64,000 bases of DNA from assembly GCA_002914805.1 (NCBI GenBank), contig JXTB01000018.1, positions 79,236 through 143,235 of the forward strand, given 5' to 3'. Shown piece by piece: positions 35,564-47,757 of the stretch. Both the position numbers and the translations under genes were made by a program. The notes under the pieces are model-generated. The model ran no database searches. It worked only from the letters and a program-made list of their open reading frames with translations, and had not been told where the DNA came from. Position 1 is the first letter of the stretch. Each line of letters starts with the position of its first letter. This DNA is from Parasponia andersonii (lineage: Eukaryota; Streptophyta; Magnoliopsida; Rosales; Cannabaceae).

Positions 35564-38500
35564 ATGGCGGACGATGACGACGATGAGGGCTTCGGGGACT
35601 TCAAATTCGCACCAATGGTTCCTATTCACGCCACCACCACAACCGCCACGGTCACCGTCGATACCAACCCAAAGACCAGCTCCGGCGATTTCTTCTCCGA
35701 CGACGATTGGGGCGACTTCGTCACCACCCGTTCCGATCAGATCAACGGCGGATTTGAGCTCTCAAATGGAGCCACCATTCAATCTTCTATCAACCAAAAA
35801 CCCTTTAACCTTTTTGGGAATTCAGTGGATGATAATGAATCGGTGCTGAACCGGGTTGAATCGGTGCCGACTCGAGTCGAGTCGGTGAAGACTCAATGGG
35901 TGAAGCCTCAGGGAGCTATTCCGCTATCTTTGTTTGGAGAGACTGAGGAGGAGGAGGAGGAGAATTCCGGTGCGGGTGAGCCTGCGGTTGGTGATGGTGC
36001 AGATTCGTACTTTCACAAGAATGGTGATAATGGGATAAAGGGTTCGGGTTTGAATGGGGGAGTCGGGATTAATGATTTGATTGCAAATTTGTATAATCAG
36101 AGTCCGCAGGTCAAGGTTGAAAATGGGTCGTATCCGAATTCCACTTCGAATGGAGCGAATCCGAAATCAAATGATTCTAGTGCGAATGTTGATGGCCTGG
36201 GATCGAATACAAGTGCGTTTATTTGGCATCCAAATGGGTTTGATTCCATTTTTCAAGATACGGATCCGAACTCAAATAATTTGGATTCTAATGGTGGTGG
36301 AATGAGTTCAGATTTGGTAGAAGGAAGTCAGAATTTTGATGATGGAGATGAAGACGACGACGATGATGGTTGGGAATTTAAAGGCGCTGATGCTGACAAA
36401 CAGGTAGGCAATGAGAATTCCGAGCTAAATGTGGAGTTCCTTGTTATTTGGTTGATCTTTTTACAATATGGGTTAGGTTTTTTGGATGCTGAGAAGCTGA
36501 GGAACGGAAAGAAACTAGTGTATCTTGTTTCAAATTGTTTTGGCTTTAAAATTCTTCAAATTGAGGTTGTTTAGTAATATAGAAGTTGCTAGCTAGTCAG
36601 TTAAGTTCGTGGTGATGTTATTAAAAACGACAATAACGATTGGTGACACTAGTAGGTTTTCCTTTATTTGATTTTTCGTTACTTATGGAGCATTCTTCTG
36701 TTTGTGTCAGGAACGACGGGTAGTTGAATTGCCAGTGCCGAAGGTGGAAACAGTTGCGAGGAAAGACCAGGAATTTAAGGCGGGTATTGTTTAATCTTTA
36801 TATTTTTCTACATGTTTCGTGTTTGTGTCACATCATTGAAAATTTTCTTTGGAATTGGATACCTTTTTTTTCCCTCTTTGGGCACGACATCTGTTGTTTA
36901 TGACTAAATTTGGCTCTCTATGCGCCCATTGATTAAGGGTTCAAATATTCATTAAGCGATTTCGTAGTTTGCTTGCAAATAAGCTTAGGAACATACTTAT
37001 CCTAATATTTTGTCCAATAAGTCTGACAGTTTCAAATTTAAAGGTTGACACTGGAGGAATGTTAAATGTTGAGGAATCCGTAACTTTGAATGAGTTTAGC
37101 GATGGTGCTCATGGTCCTGAAACTCAATCGGATGAAGCCCATCATAAAGGTGGTGATTGGAACTCAATGTTTGATTTCAATCCAAGTTCTGCCACTACAA
37201 ATAATCTTTTGTGGGATTCATACTCTACAAGTGAGAAGAATAATACGGAAATTGGGTCAAATTTATCTACAGTTGTTGAACATGGAAATTCCGATGAAAA
37301 CTTTTGGCAATTTAGGAATGCATTTTCAAAAGTTGGACCAGAGCCTATGTTGGTGAGCTATTTTCACTTATTTCCTTATTGTTGTTATTATTATTATCGT
37401 TCTTCATTTTTTGGGATTTTGTTAGTATTGTTTAATGTATTTCTTTCGTGGCTAAATTCGGATGTAGGAAGCTGGAAAGGTTGCTACTCCAGCAGATCTA
37501 GGAGGACAAGCATTAATTGGAGATGGTGCTCATGAATCTACTGATTTTTTTGCTGCATCTGAGGACACTTTACCCAACACTGGGGAATGGGACTTTGCAT
37601 TCACTTTAAACTCAAGCTCTACGACTGAAGATGGTATATCAAATTTACATTCTAGTAGCAAGAAAAATGATACTAGAAATGGACCAAGTTCTAGTGCAGA
37701 TGATAAGCATGATGAGTCTGATGACAATTCCTGGGACTTTCAGGATGCATTTTCAGAACCTGTGTCAAAGCATGAGGTGAATTAACCAGTTGGACCTTTA
37801 TTTATTGCTTAATTATTTTCCATATTAAATTTATGTACTTACTCAAATTTAATTTCTATTGTAGGGGGAGTCATTGGTTGCTCCTGATCTTACTTCCAAT
37901 ATGATTCCACCTGTTGTGGATGGTGTAAATCAGGTGGATTCTTGTTCCGTGTAACTTTTTTTTTTCTTTTTAAAATGAACAATAGACTTGGAGCATTATT
38001 TTGCTAGCCTTCTCTTGAAAACATTTTGGGGTACTAAAAATTTGTTGTGGTATGCCAACTGTACTATACTCAACTCAACAAAGACAACCCCAATTTGTTG
38101 TGGTAACTAAAATTTTTCGCCCCCTCCTTTTGAACCTTTAGAAGATTATGATGAGTTGATGTAGTTTTGATTTTCTCTTTGATTTGAGGTCCTTGTCTTT
38201 CAATCGACATTTATGGTGTGTTAAGTCTGATAGTGGTTTGTACTCTTTATTATGAATAGAGTTTTCTTCTTTTCCAGATTTCTTACTGCTCTCCTTTCTA
38301 TATCCAGAGGAATGAAGTCAAGTCTGAAAGTCACCGGAAAGCCTTGCCCCTGTCCATTTTTGGTGATGAAGAACTGGAAAATGATCCTTCACAAGCTGAG
38401 GAAGATGTTTCCACTTATAAACCTACCTCCTATCCAAGTTATAGTACTAAAGCTCCGGCTTCTAATTTATCTATCAATGATCTAATATCAAGCTTATACA

Positions 38501-41100
38501 TTCAATCTGAGAACAACACTCCTATAAATGATACACTAAAAGTAAGTGAAAATGGAATGATGGCTACTACCATGAGAGCATTGGAATCTGATCTTGTCGA
38601 TCATGATGATGATTTTGAGGATGACGCTCGGGAATTTAAGGATTCCTTTTTGGATACCAAAGCTCAAAATCAAACTTTTGTAAGTCATGTTGAAGATTCA
38701 CCAAGCAAATCTTCTGCCAAGTTGCGACTAGAAGATTTTGTCAATTTCTATAGCAAATTGAAGGACGACTCATGTTTTGTTGCATTGAGCCACTTTGAGA
38801 ATTTAAAGGTTGGTGAAACTTCCCATGATCTTGATTTTGCTTTGCAAGTTACTTAAAAATGCTAACTTAGTGAATATATGCATTTTATTAGAAAGCTCAA
38901 AGTAGCACTACTCTTGGTGAAGAAGCAAGATTGAAAGCTCTTGGTGAGGAAATCCAGGTTGGTAGCTGTAATTACTCTTTTTTGTATTTTAATCCCTCTC
39001 ATTTTGATGATTAGATCTGTTCGTGTGTATCATATGGATATAAATGAAAATCTTTAGACTCTTTCATTCTTAAGTATTTAGAATGTAAGCCAATAGATTT
39101 AGAATGTACAGTGCAGGAATGAGGTTGAAGTTGTAACCGCTACGATCTTTATGGTATTCACTAATTTTATGAATATAGTTCTTTTACATTTAAATTATCA
39201 GTTTGGAGAATTAAATAATAGGTCTTTGTGATAGTCTCATTTTTGAATGATTGGTCTTCTTGGTTTCTAACTTTTAATTATTCCATCATCTTTTGTTGTA
39301 GAAAATCTCTAATCAACTGTGTCAAGATAACATGATCTCAGAATTCGAGTCACATAATCTTTCGGCAAGAACTGTACGCTTCATTGAACTGCTTGAAGTT
39401 CTGCAGGAACCAAAGTTCAGAGTTATTGAGTCAGAGTATCAGTTATCAAACCAGTTATCATTGGTATGTGTCTTCCCGTGCATCTGATTATAAAACCACA
39501 AAATATGCCGTTTTGTTAAGTGCATGCTTCCTTTGCTTAAAGCGTTGCAAGGAAATGACACTTTGTAAAAAAAAATAAGACTCGAGTGTTGTTGGAGCTT
39601 TTATCTTGTTTCTTTTAGCTCTCAAATTCATATGCTGTCACCTAAGGCTGTCGAAAACGTTAAATATAACCCTCAAATTTGTATTCAGCGTGATTAGTCT
39701 TTTTTTTTTTGGCAAACAACCCTACCTGATGGTTACTACTTTTAAATTTATGATTTTAAACGTTGAATTACACTCTCTTTTGTATTTAACACTAAGCTTT
39801 GCATAGTCTCTGGTAACGTTTGGCAATGATAGTTCAAAAGACTGTAATTACTTGGATTGGATATGACATACTTATCACCCATTGGTAGTAATTGAATTAT
39901 ATAAAACCACTCTAACCATGACAAATTTATGATTGCAATCCATTCCTTTCAGTTAACCTATAGGTACTACTACTACTACTGTAAAGGAATTTCAATTCTG
40001 TTTACTGTCAAAAACTGACTGTTGGTAGAACTAACTGACTTTGTGTTTTCTATTTGAATGAGTTTTACTGTTTCGTTTTACAATTTCCTTTAGCTTGATT
40101 TATAACTATAAGTATTTTTGGCTTAACAGGCAGAGACAGATTTGGGATCAGCAATTGAACTTTCGAAACATGCGGTATCAACGCTATGTATTCTTAAATT
40201 GGGATCAGCAGAGGAGCAATCTAGTTATGTTTCCACTTGGTCTAAAGTAGTGTCTGTTTGTGCCCAAGAGCTGAGACATGGTGCCTTTATTTGGAAACAG
40301 TCATTGCAGAAGGATGTTCACAGTCAAATATTATCTGAACCTCGAGGTAATGACAAAGAACTACTGATGATAAATTCTTACATATGTTACATTTAAAACG
40401 GTATTCTTGATTTGTAATGTTTTTTATTGTGAAAATATACAGGCAGGCAGTATATTATCAGTCTTGCGGAGATTTACAGAGTAGTTCAAGTTTTTGCAGC
40501 CTCTTCTGAACTTTACAAACCATGGGTATTGTTAGATTCTGAAGAATCTGCTTGCTTGTTTCCTCTTTTAAATGAGTGTACTACTCTCTGGTCAACTTCA
40601 GGGCTTGATGAAGCTCTTCAGAGTATTTCACCGCAGTTTGATTCAGAGTACGGTGTGACTTCGAAGGCACTACTTGAGTCTATGAAGTACATGAATGATC
40701 TTGATGCAGCTGCACTCCAGAACCATGTTTTCTCTGGAGAGCAACCTATATGTCGGCTGTCAATGCTAACTGCAGGAATCGTGCCAGGTATGTTAATATT
40801 GATTTTACAAATTGGTAATTAAGATACATCCAGCTAGCAAAGAATCTTTTCCTCTGTTTACCATCTGTAGAATCATAAACATTACTCATGGTTCTCTTAT
40901 CCCCCTTTTCTTTAACCAGACTACTTTAATATGTTTTGATTGCTGGCCCTCTAATTGCTATTTTATTTCTCCATTTGTCTGCATCAGGCATTGAAATTGT
41001 TGTTTGGGATGGGGAACACTACTTGCTGAAGCTCGCGAATTTGTGGGCAAATCTAATCAGTTCAAGTCCTCCAGATATGCCACACCTAATTGTTAGTTAA
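35564..41100 (+). CDS. Large acidic aftiphilin/gamma-synergin-like protein
   Basis: Eleven exons are predicted: 35564-36403, 36711-36783, 37030-37352, 37468-37776, 37865-37933, 38278-38808, 38892-38957, 39302-39463, 40130-40346, 40443-40787 and 40988-41100. Phases close to 1015 residues. The N-terminus carries two acidic FGDF-type motifs (DEGFGDFKF, DDDWGDFV), which in aftiphilin and gamma-synergin bind adaptor (gamma-adaptin/GGA) ear domains. The N-terminal two thirds is acidic, low-complexity and repeats two modules: PLSLFGE with INDLIANLYNQ (exon 1) and PLSIFGDEE with INDLISSLYIQ (exon 6). It also has W/F-rich acidic blocks such as DGWEFKGA, FWQFRNAFSK and SWDFQDAFSE. The C-terminal third (exons 8-11) is ordered and helical-looking, ending WDGEHYLLKLANLWANL. 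A role in clathrin/AP-1 trafficking at the trans-Golgi network or endosomes is inference. The exon 2-3 join uses the AG at 37028-37029, the phase-consistent choice. Confidence 0.8.
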
Positions 41101-42718
41101 AATTTCGCAAAGGAAAATAGCCAAAGTTTGGAAAACTTTTTGGCCTGAACTGCCGTTGTCCCTTCCGATGACCTCTTAGGAGGGCATACGCAGTGAACTA
41201 CGGTCGCCCGGCTATGGGATATTTGCAAAATTTGAACGACTAGAAAGACACCAGTAAGCTGCAATTCAACTTTTAAGCATGAAAACAATCCACTTTGACA
41301 CGATGCTGCAAGGATCGATTCTCTCTTCCAAGCCGAAGGAAAACGAAAAGGAAAAGGTAAAAAGGTAAAACAAAAATCATAAAATAAAAAAAAAAAAAAG
41401 CAAATGATTCTCTTATTGTTCGATTAGTATTCTTTTGTGGGAGAGATGTAGCATAGCAATTTGTTGTAGTAATGTTGTATCATTCTCTTTAGTACTGTGT
41501 ATGTTGAAACCGGGTGAATAAAGAATGGCACCCTATACTAGGAATCGAATGTTCACACACTTTGTTATCTGGCCTCCCCATTTCTCTGATGTATTGCGAA
41601 TTTATTAGAGATATAGCAACGATTCATTTGCAACTTTTTGGTTCATCAAGGTAAGGATTTGCATCCTTAATGTGAACTGAATAATTTTACTTCAGAGCAT
41701 AATTCTCTGAATAATAATAATTTTTTTTTTGGTGAAAAAAGTTATACGTTCATTTGTCCATAAATAATTACCTAATTCTGGTTTGGCTCCTAGTTATAAA
41801 ATATAGATTTGGTCATGAGATTATTATTTTTGTATCGGTTTTGAGTCTCGGTTCAACAAAATAACTGAATGTAATATTTGAAGGTTTATATATATATAAT
41901 GCAGAGATTTCAAGCAAAACAATATATATAATTCAGAGATCAAATTTTCGAAATCTAAAAGGCATGGATAAATTTAATATTTAAGTTATTTTGGCCAAAC
42001 TAAGATTAATCCAATATAATAATATTAATTATTGGGATATTATCACTTTTATATCTTATTTTTGACATTTTGTTGTTAAATTAGATTTTGTGTTTTGATT
42101 ATTATTAATATTGATTTTTAAATTTGAAATCTGTTACAAATTTATACACTAACACTAATTCAGAACAATTAATTTACTAAATTGTAAAAAATTGAAAATA
42201 AGAGCAATTAATTTACTAAATTATAATTTAAAAAATTAAAAATAAGTCATATAAAAACAGATATGAGAATAAATTTATTAAATCATCTTGATAAATTAAT
42301 TATGAAGTATAAATTTATAATAAATATTAAATTTAAAAATTAATATTAATCATAACTAAAATATAATAAAATAAATATTAAATTTAAGAATTAATATTGA
42401 TCATCGTTAAAATGAAGTTTATTGGAACAAATGTCAAAACACAGGTATCAATAGCCTTAATTATTTATACACATACAGGAATCAAGCAACGAGCGTGAGG
42501 AATACATCCTTGTTCTGGTTATAGATAGTCTCATACCCATGCGGAGTGANCTCATAGTCATAGGCCTGGCTAGGGTTTTGGGACTTCACTACTTTAACTT
42601 CTTCTTCTTCTTCAGCTTCACTTCTCTATCTGCATCTTCATCTTAATCAAGCTACCTTCCTTTAGACCCAGTCACATCTTTTTTTTTTTTTTTTTTTTAA
42701 ATTTAAATAAAATAAAAA
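41101..42718. other. Spacer with MITE copy 2
   Basis: It holds the 3' region of the aftiphilin-like gene, the MITE at 42034-42456 and the promoter/leader of seryl-tRNA synthetase. The leader is CT-rich (42597-42640) with a T-run just before the start codon. One N base is at 42550. Confidence 0.5.
42034..42456. mobile_element. MITE, Mutator-like (9-bp TSD), copy 2
   Basis: A 423-bp element of the same family as 32423-32767. It starts GGGATATTATCACTTTTATA, shares the TTTTGATTATTAT and GTTACAAATTTATAC blocks with copy 1, and ends ATCAATAGCC, the imperfect inverted complement of its start. A perfect 9-bp direct repeat TTAATTATT flanks it (42025-42033 and 42457-42465). It is longer than copy 1 partly because of an internal duplication of CAATTAATTTACTAAATT (about 42166 and 42205). 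Confidence 0.82.
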
Positions 42719-45260
42719 ATGTTGGACATAAATCTATTCAGAGAAGAAAAGGGCAACAACCCTGAAATCATTCGCGAGTCTCAACGTCGTCGTTTCGCCA
42801 ATGTTGACCTCGTCGATGAGGTTATCAAGCTCGACAAAGAATGGCGTCTACGTACTCTCTCTCTCTCTACAAATTTTCATTTTTTTTTTGTTATTTCATA
42901 TTTTCTTTTTTAATCTAGTGTATTGATTCATTTATTCTTACTGTAATTATAGGTCAATACGATCTCGAGGATCTTCGGAAGGAATTCAATAGGATCAACA
43001 AGGAAGTTGCTAGGCTTAAAATTGTGGGTTTTTCTTTCTTTTTTTTTTTTTTCCCCCAAATTTTATTTTCAATATTCAGACCTTTATTATGTTTCTTTTA
43101 CTCTTTTTATTTATTATTATTACTACTATTTGTTGATTAGTTTGCTTGGCTTGAAGTTTTTGCAAGTAGTTTTATATTTTCTGGGAAAATGAAATTTTGG
43201 GTGGTAGACAATGAAGTAAATGATTCAATTATGATTCTCAAGAGCAAATACTTGGGTTCGGTTCTTGACTGTTGCTTTGTATTAAATAAAGTTTTTGTTA
43301 ATTGTTATTTTTTTTTTCCATTTTAATACTTTAACTTTTTTATTTACCCTTTTTTAGTTCTGAAAATGGATTCTAGCCTTGTATATAGAATGCCGGCCTT
43401 ATATTTTCAATTTCTTATTTTGCTTTCTTTGTAGCCATGAAAGGCTTTCATTTGTGGCAAGCATGAGAAGTGTGTGCATATGCGTGTGTTCTTTGTTGAT
43501 CCGATGATCCCATACATTTAAAAATTTCGTTATTTTACGAGCCAAATATATAAAGAATGAAGGATAATTTTGGTGCTGTGAAATGCAGTTGGCTCACTTG
43601 CCTTGTGTTTGTTTTTGCTTTGTCTTGTTGATGTTTTGTGCTTATTTATGGAGAATAGGAAGGTAAGGATGCAACTGAGAAGATTAAGAGTACAGAGGAT
43701 ACGAAGAAATCAATCGCTGAGAAAGAAGTTGAAGTTCGGGAAGCTTTACAACAATTGAATTCCAGATTGGAAATTATTGGAAACCTTGTTCATGATTCAG
43801 TTCCCATAAGCAATGATGAGGTATAGTTTTATCGTTTTTTTTTTTTGTTGGCCTTTTAATGTTACCCTTTTCTAATGAATGGATTTAAGATACTGTAGGC
43901 AAATAATGCTGTGATTAGATCATGGGGTGAGAAACGGACAGAACCTAAACTGAAGAATCATGTTGAGCTTGTTGAGCTTCTTGGGATTGCGGACACAAAG
44001 AAAGGTATTGAAGTGTTTTAACTTGTAACTCACTCAAGAGACACTTGTAAAAGAATAAATATAAATCGTATTCTTCCTCTGAGTGTCATTCTAATTCATC
44101 ACACCCAGTTGACTTTCTCTTTTGCGCATTCACTTGTACTTCATGATATCTAGTCCTAATACTAGGCATTTATTTTTGATTTTGTCTATCTTTGAATTAA
44201 CTTTTTGTAGTGCCACTATATTGTCAAAATAACCTTTTCTTTTAATGCTAATCTATCATCAAATTAACTTGTATACTGAACGCAATATGCTTGGAATATC
44301 TAGGTTCTGATGTAGCTGGAGGAAGAGGTTATTATCTGAAAGGAGATGGTGTGCGTCTTAATCAAGCTCTGATTAATTTCGGTCTTGACTTTTTGGAGAA
44401 TAGGGGCTATACAGCATTGCAGACTCCATTTTTTATGAGAAAAGACATCATGGCAAAATGTGCCCAGTTAGCTCAGTTTGATGAAGAACTCTACAAGGTA
44501 GAGTTGTAATTGCTGCAAGTATTTTCAATGTATTGAGACTAAATAGATTTTGTTCTTATTCTCTGGACATGCTTTGTATGTTCTTGAGGATCAGTTTTTC
44601 AATCTGTGATCGTCTGAGATATATTTAGTTCCTTCAGTTGGATCCTTCAGAGCGATGATTTTTTTTTTCCCTTAAAGAGAGACAAATGAATTGTCAAATT
44701 TATTTTCCAGAATGCAAGCATCACTCTGGCCTTGTGGTTTTAATAGGTAACTGGTGAGGGAGACGACAAATATTTGATTGCTACTGCTGAACAGCCACTT
44801 TGTTCTTATCATTTGGATGACTGGATTCATCCTTCCCAGCTACCCATAAGGTGGGAACGTGTTGTTGGAGCTTTTCATTAGAGTATAATGGATTTTTCTC
44901 GTTACTCATATTGATCTCTTTACCAGATATGCTGGCTATTCAACTTGCTTCCGTAAAGAAGCTGGTTCACATGGTCGAGATACTTTGGGAATATTCAGAG
45001 TGCATCAATTTGAGAAAGTGGAGCAATTTTGTCTTACAAGCCCAAATGGCAATGACTCTTGGGATATGCATGAGGAAATGATCAAGAACTCTGAGGACTT
45101 CTATAAGATGGTATTCTTTANAAAATAAAATCAATCTAAGATATATCTCTATATTTTAAGCAGTTGACTGTCCATCTAGTCCCACTATTTATTACTTGGG
45201 CGTTGGGCCTTTGATGGATATCTACTAAAAGCATAATGTTAAACTGTTTGCTTATTAGTC

Positions 45261-45317
<57 letters not shown>

Positions 45318-45853
45318 AACTTAATTTTCTTAATTGCAGCTCAACATTCCCTATCAAATTGTGGCGATTGTTTCCGGTGCGCTGAATGATGCAGCTGCAA
45401 AGAAGTATGATTTGGAAGCATGGTTTCCTGCATCTCAGACATATAGAGAGCTGGTATCATGTTCAAACTGTACGGACTATCAGTCCAGAAGATTGGAAAT
45501 TCGATATGGACAGAAAAAGGTAGACCTCAACTAATATCTGAGCTAAGCCTTATTCCTTTTTGCATGTCTGTTTATTTGATCAATACGAGTGATGAATTTT
45601 TCTCATTGGCTATCAATGTAATCCGATTCTCTTGGTGTTGCAGAGCAATGAGCAAGCAAAGCAATACGTTCATTTGTTGAATTCTACTCTTACCGCAACA
45701 GAGAGGACTTTGTGCTGCATTCTTGAGAACTACCAGAAGGAAGATGGTGTTGAGATACCAGAAGCTTTGCGAGAATTTATGGGCGGGAAGACCTTCATAC
45801 CTTTCAAGACCAAACCAGCCAGTGAAACCAAAGGGAAGAAATCAAGGGCCTAG
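42719..45853 (+). CDS. Seryl-tRNA synthetase, cytosolic type
   Basis: Nine exons are predicted: 42719-42851, 42953-43023, 43659-43820, 43899-44004, 44304-44497, 44747-44850, 44927-45110, 45340-45519 and 45644-45853. Phases close to 447 residues, close to plant cytosolic SerRS (about 451). The N-terminal [12 protein letters not shown] and the long charged helices (residues about 30-115) form the tRNA-binding coiled-coil arm. Class II motif 2 is [20 protein letters not shown] (exon 7). Serine-site sequence [12 protein letters not shown] and motif 3 region [16 protein letters not shown] follow. It charges tRNA-Ser, and tRNA-Sec where present, in the cytosol. The C-terminus is a basic Lys-rich tail (KGKKSRA), a eukaryotic feature. 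No transit peptide is seen. Intron 7 holds one N (45121) and a (GA)n tract. Confidence 0.95.
45265..45314 (+). repeat. (GA)n microsatellite in SerRS intron 7
   Basis: About 25 uninterrupted GA units, ending about 25 bp before the acceptor of exon 8. Likely length-variable between individuals. Confidence 0.95.
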
Positions 45854-47499
45854 TTTAACATATATTCCAACTTCATATGAAAACTAGATGACCACTGAGA
45901 TTTTAGTTATGAATTACCTGAAATTCATATGAAAATGGAAAGAAAAGCATTTGCCAAGAACATAAGGTGGCAATATTTTTAATCATATTTTTTTAAATGC
46001 ATTTGTTAATGCACTGTAGGACCTTGTGTTCCTTCACTTGTCTTATTGTGGTGGAGTTTTTGTTTCTGAAATTATTAATGAATTTCAGTGTTTTTCTACT
46101 TGTTATGTATTATTGTGTTTGGAGTAACAGCAGAAGATATTGTTGTAGATTAGTCATATGGTAAAACATATTCGTAATTATACAAGGGTTAAATCCGAGA
46201 TTGTTATATGAAACACTTGGCACAACTCATTTTCTAAAATGAAAGTCTCCAGCTTGATAGCTTCTGAACATTCGTTTCCATTTTTCACTCCTGCAGGGCA
46301 CGCATTCCCCGTCAATTCACACAAGCTGGCCCACAGTTCACTTCATTCATGAAACTCTCTGACAAGAAGTCATTCCTCAATTGGGCATGGGAACTTGGGT
46401 TTAGAAAGTTGAGCATAAGATTGAAAATTTGAGAAGCCATTCTTTTTTGTTTTTTTAGTTTTTTCTTTTTTCTCCCCCTTTTTTTAATCATTTAATCAGT
46501 CAAAATTCCCCTGCGTGCGTAGGTGTTTGGAATTCCACAAAAGTGGAACCCACTCTCTACCAGATTTTTTTTTTCATTCTGAAAATTACTCTCTACAAGG
46601 TTAGGGTTTTTTTTTTTTTTTTTTTTGTAAGAGTCATTGATCATCTTATTCAAAGTCTTATAAGGTTATTTTCTTTCATTAATCTTTATGGTCGGCAACT
46701 TTATCATCCCAAAAGAATCAACTTTCTATACTAGTTGCTTCCATTTCCAAGTTCACGTTTTCAAGTAACTTTTTTGCCCCTTTTTTCAAGTATTAACATT
46801 GGTCGACCACGATAACACTCAAAGCTACAAATTTATTATTTTCTTTTTCTGTCCCATTTCCTCCCAGATAGTATTTATATTTGAAAAAAAAAATAGAGAT
46901 AAACGAGTAGACACGTTACGTCGTTACCCCAAGACAGTACATTAAAAACAAGAAAGCAACAGATATGCTTCGATTCAAAGAACTTTTACGAATTCCTCAC
47001 TTTCACGGGGCTATGTTGGGTACAAATATGTTTAATATCATATTTGTACAACAATGTAAAACCCCTGTATCCAATTTTTTATGCAACATTATTAGCACTG
47101 TTAGCTACTACTACTTCAAATGGCTGTAAAACCGGGTTAAATAAACGAAAAGAGAGAGAAAAAGATGCATCATTGCTGTGGGTGTCACTTTTTGTTGTTT
47201 TGCAAAATATAAGCCAAACCACATATTCCTTACTAAGCTACAAGAACATACATTTCTTTGCCTTTAAAACAATTGGAGGAAAAAAAAAAAGACGTACATT
47301 TTTTTGGATTCATGACAACCTATCATAACTATTAAGTTCTTAAACAATACCTCTTGAAAAAGGAAAAATAGCTGAAAAAATAACATAATACTTTTCATCT
47401 TCAACTTCTCCAAATGCGATATTTTACTTGCTTGGTTTATTATATACAGCCCCTTGTAATGAATTTAATCCAGTACGTAGTAGCTTGTGAAAGTCATAT
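45854..47499. other. Spacer between SerRS and the CLE gene
   Basis: No gene supported. It contains the SerRS 3' region and, on the right, the 3' region of the minus-strand CLE gene. T-runs and A-runs dominate, and the reading frames present are compositional. Confidence 0.45.
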
Positions 47500-47757
47500 C
47501 TACCTGTTGTGTAATGGGTCTGGACAAGAGGGCACTTCTCTATTGACTGTTGCGAAAAAGCCTTGGTCTCCATCAATGTTGTCAGAGCTTTCACTACTTG
47601 TACTCCCAGCTGGAACCTTCTTCTCTAGATCTTCCATCTTCTCATGTAATAGTAATCTAGCTCCTGAAACTCCATGGTGTAGAGCTAAAATACTCATCAA
47701 CAAAACCATGAACAGAACCTTAACTTGAGTAGTAGTACTCCTCCTTGACATAAACAT
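47500..47757 (-). CDS. CLE family signalling peptide precursor
   Basis: An intronless 85-residue precursor on the minus strand. Residues about 11-32 form a hydrophobic signal peptide (VKVLFMVLLMSILAL, ending HHGVSGA). A variable acidic/Ser-rich middle follows. The C-terminus carries the 12-residue CLE motif REVPSCPDPLHN at residues 73-84 plus one extra Arg. The expected family pattern is R-x-V-P-x-G-P-x-P-L-H-N; here position 6 is Cys (codon TGT at 47526-47524) instead of Gly. I recall that Arabidopsis CLE27 also has PSCPDPLHN, which would place this precursor with that type. CLE peptides are secreted, processed and perceived by leucine-rich-repeat receptor kinases to control meristem or vascular cell fate. 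The specific role here is unknown. A second Met at residue 3 is an equally good start. Confidence 0.85.
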   Translation of the reverse strand: MFMSRRSTTTQVKVLFMVLLMSILALHHGVSGARLLLHEKMEDLEKKVPAGSTSSESSDNIDGDQGFFATVNREVPSCPDPLHNR

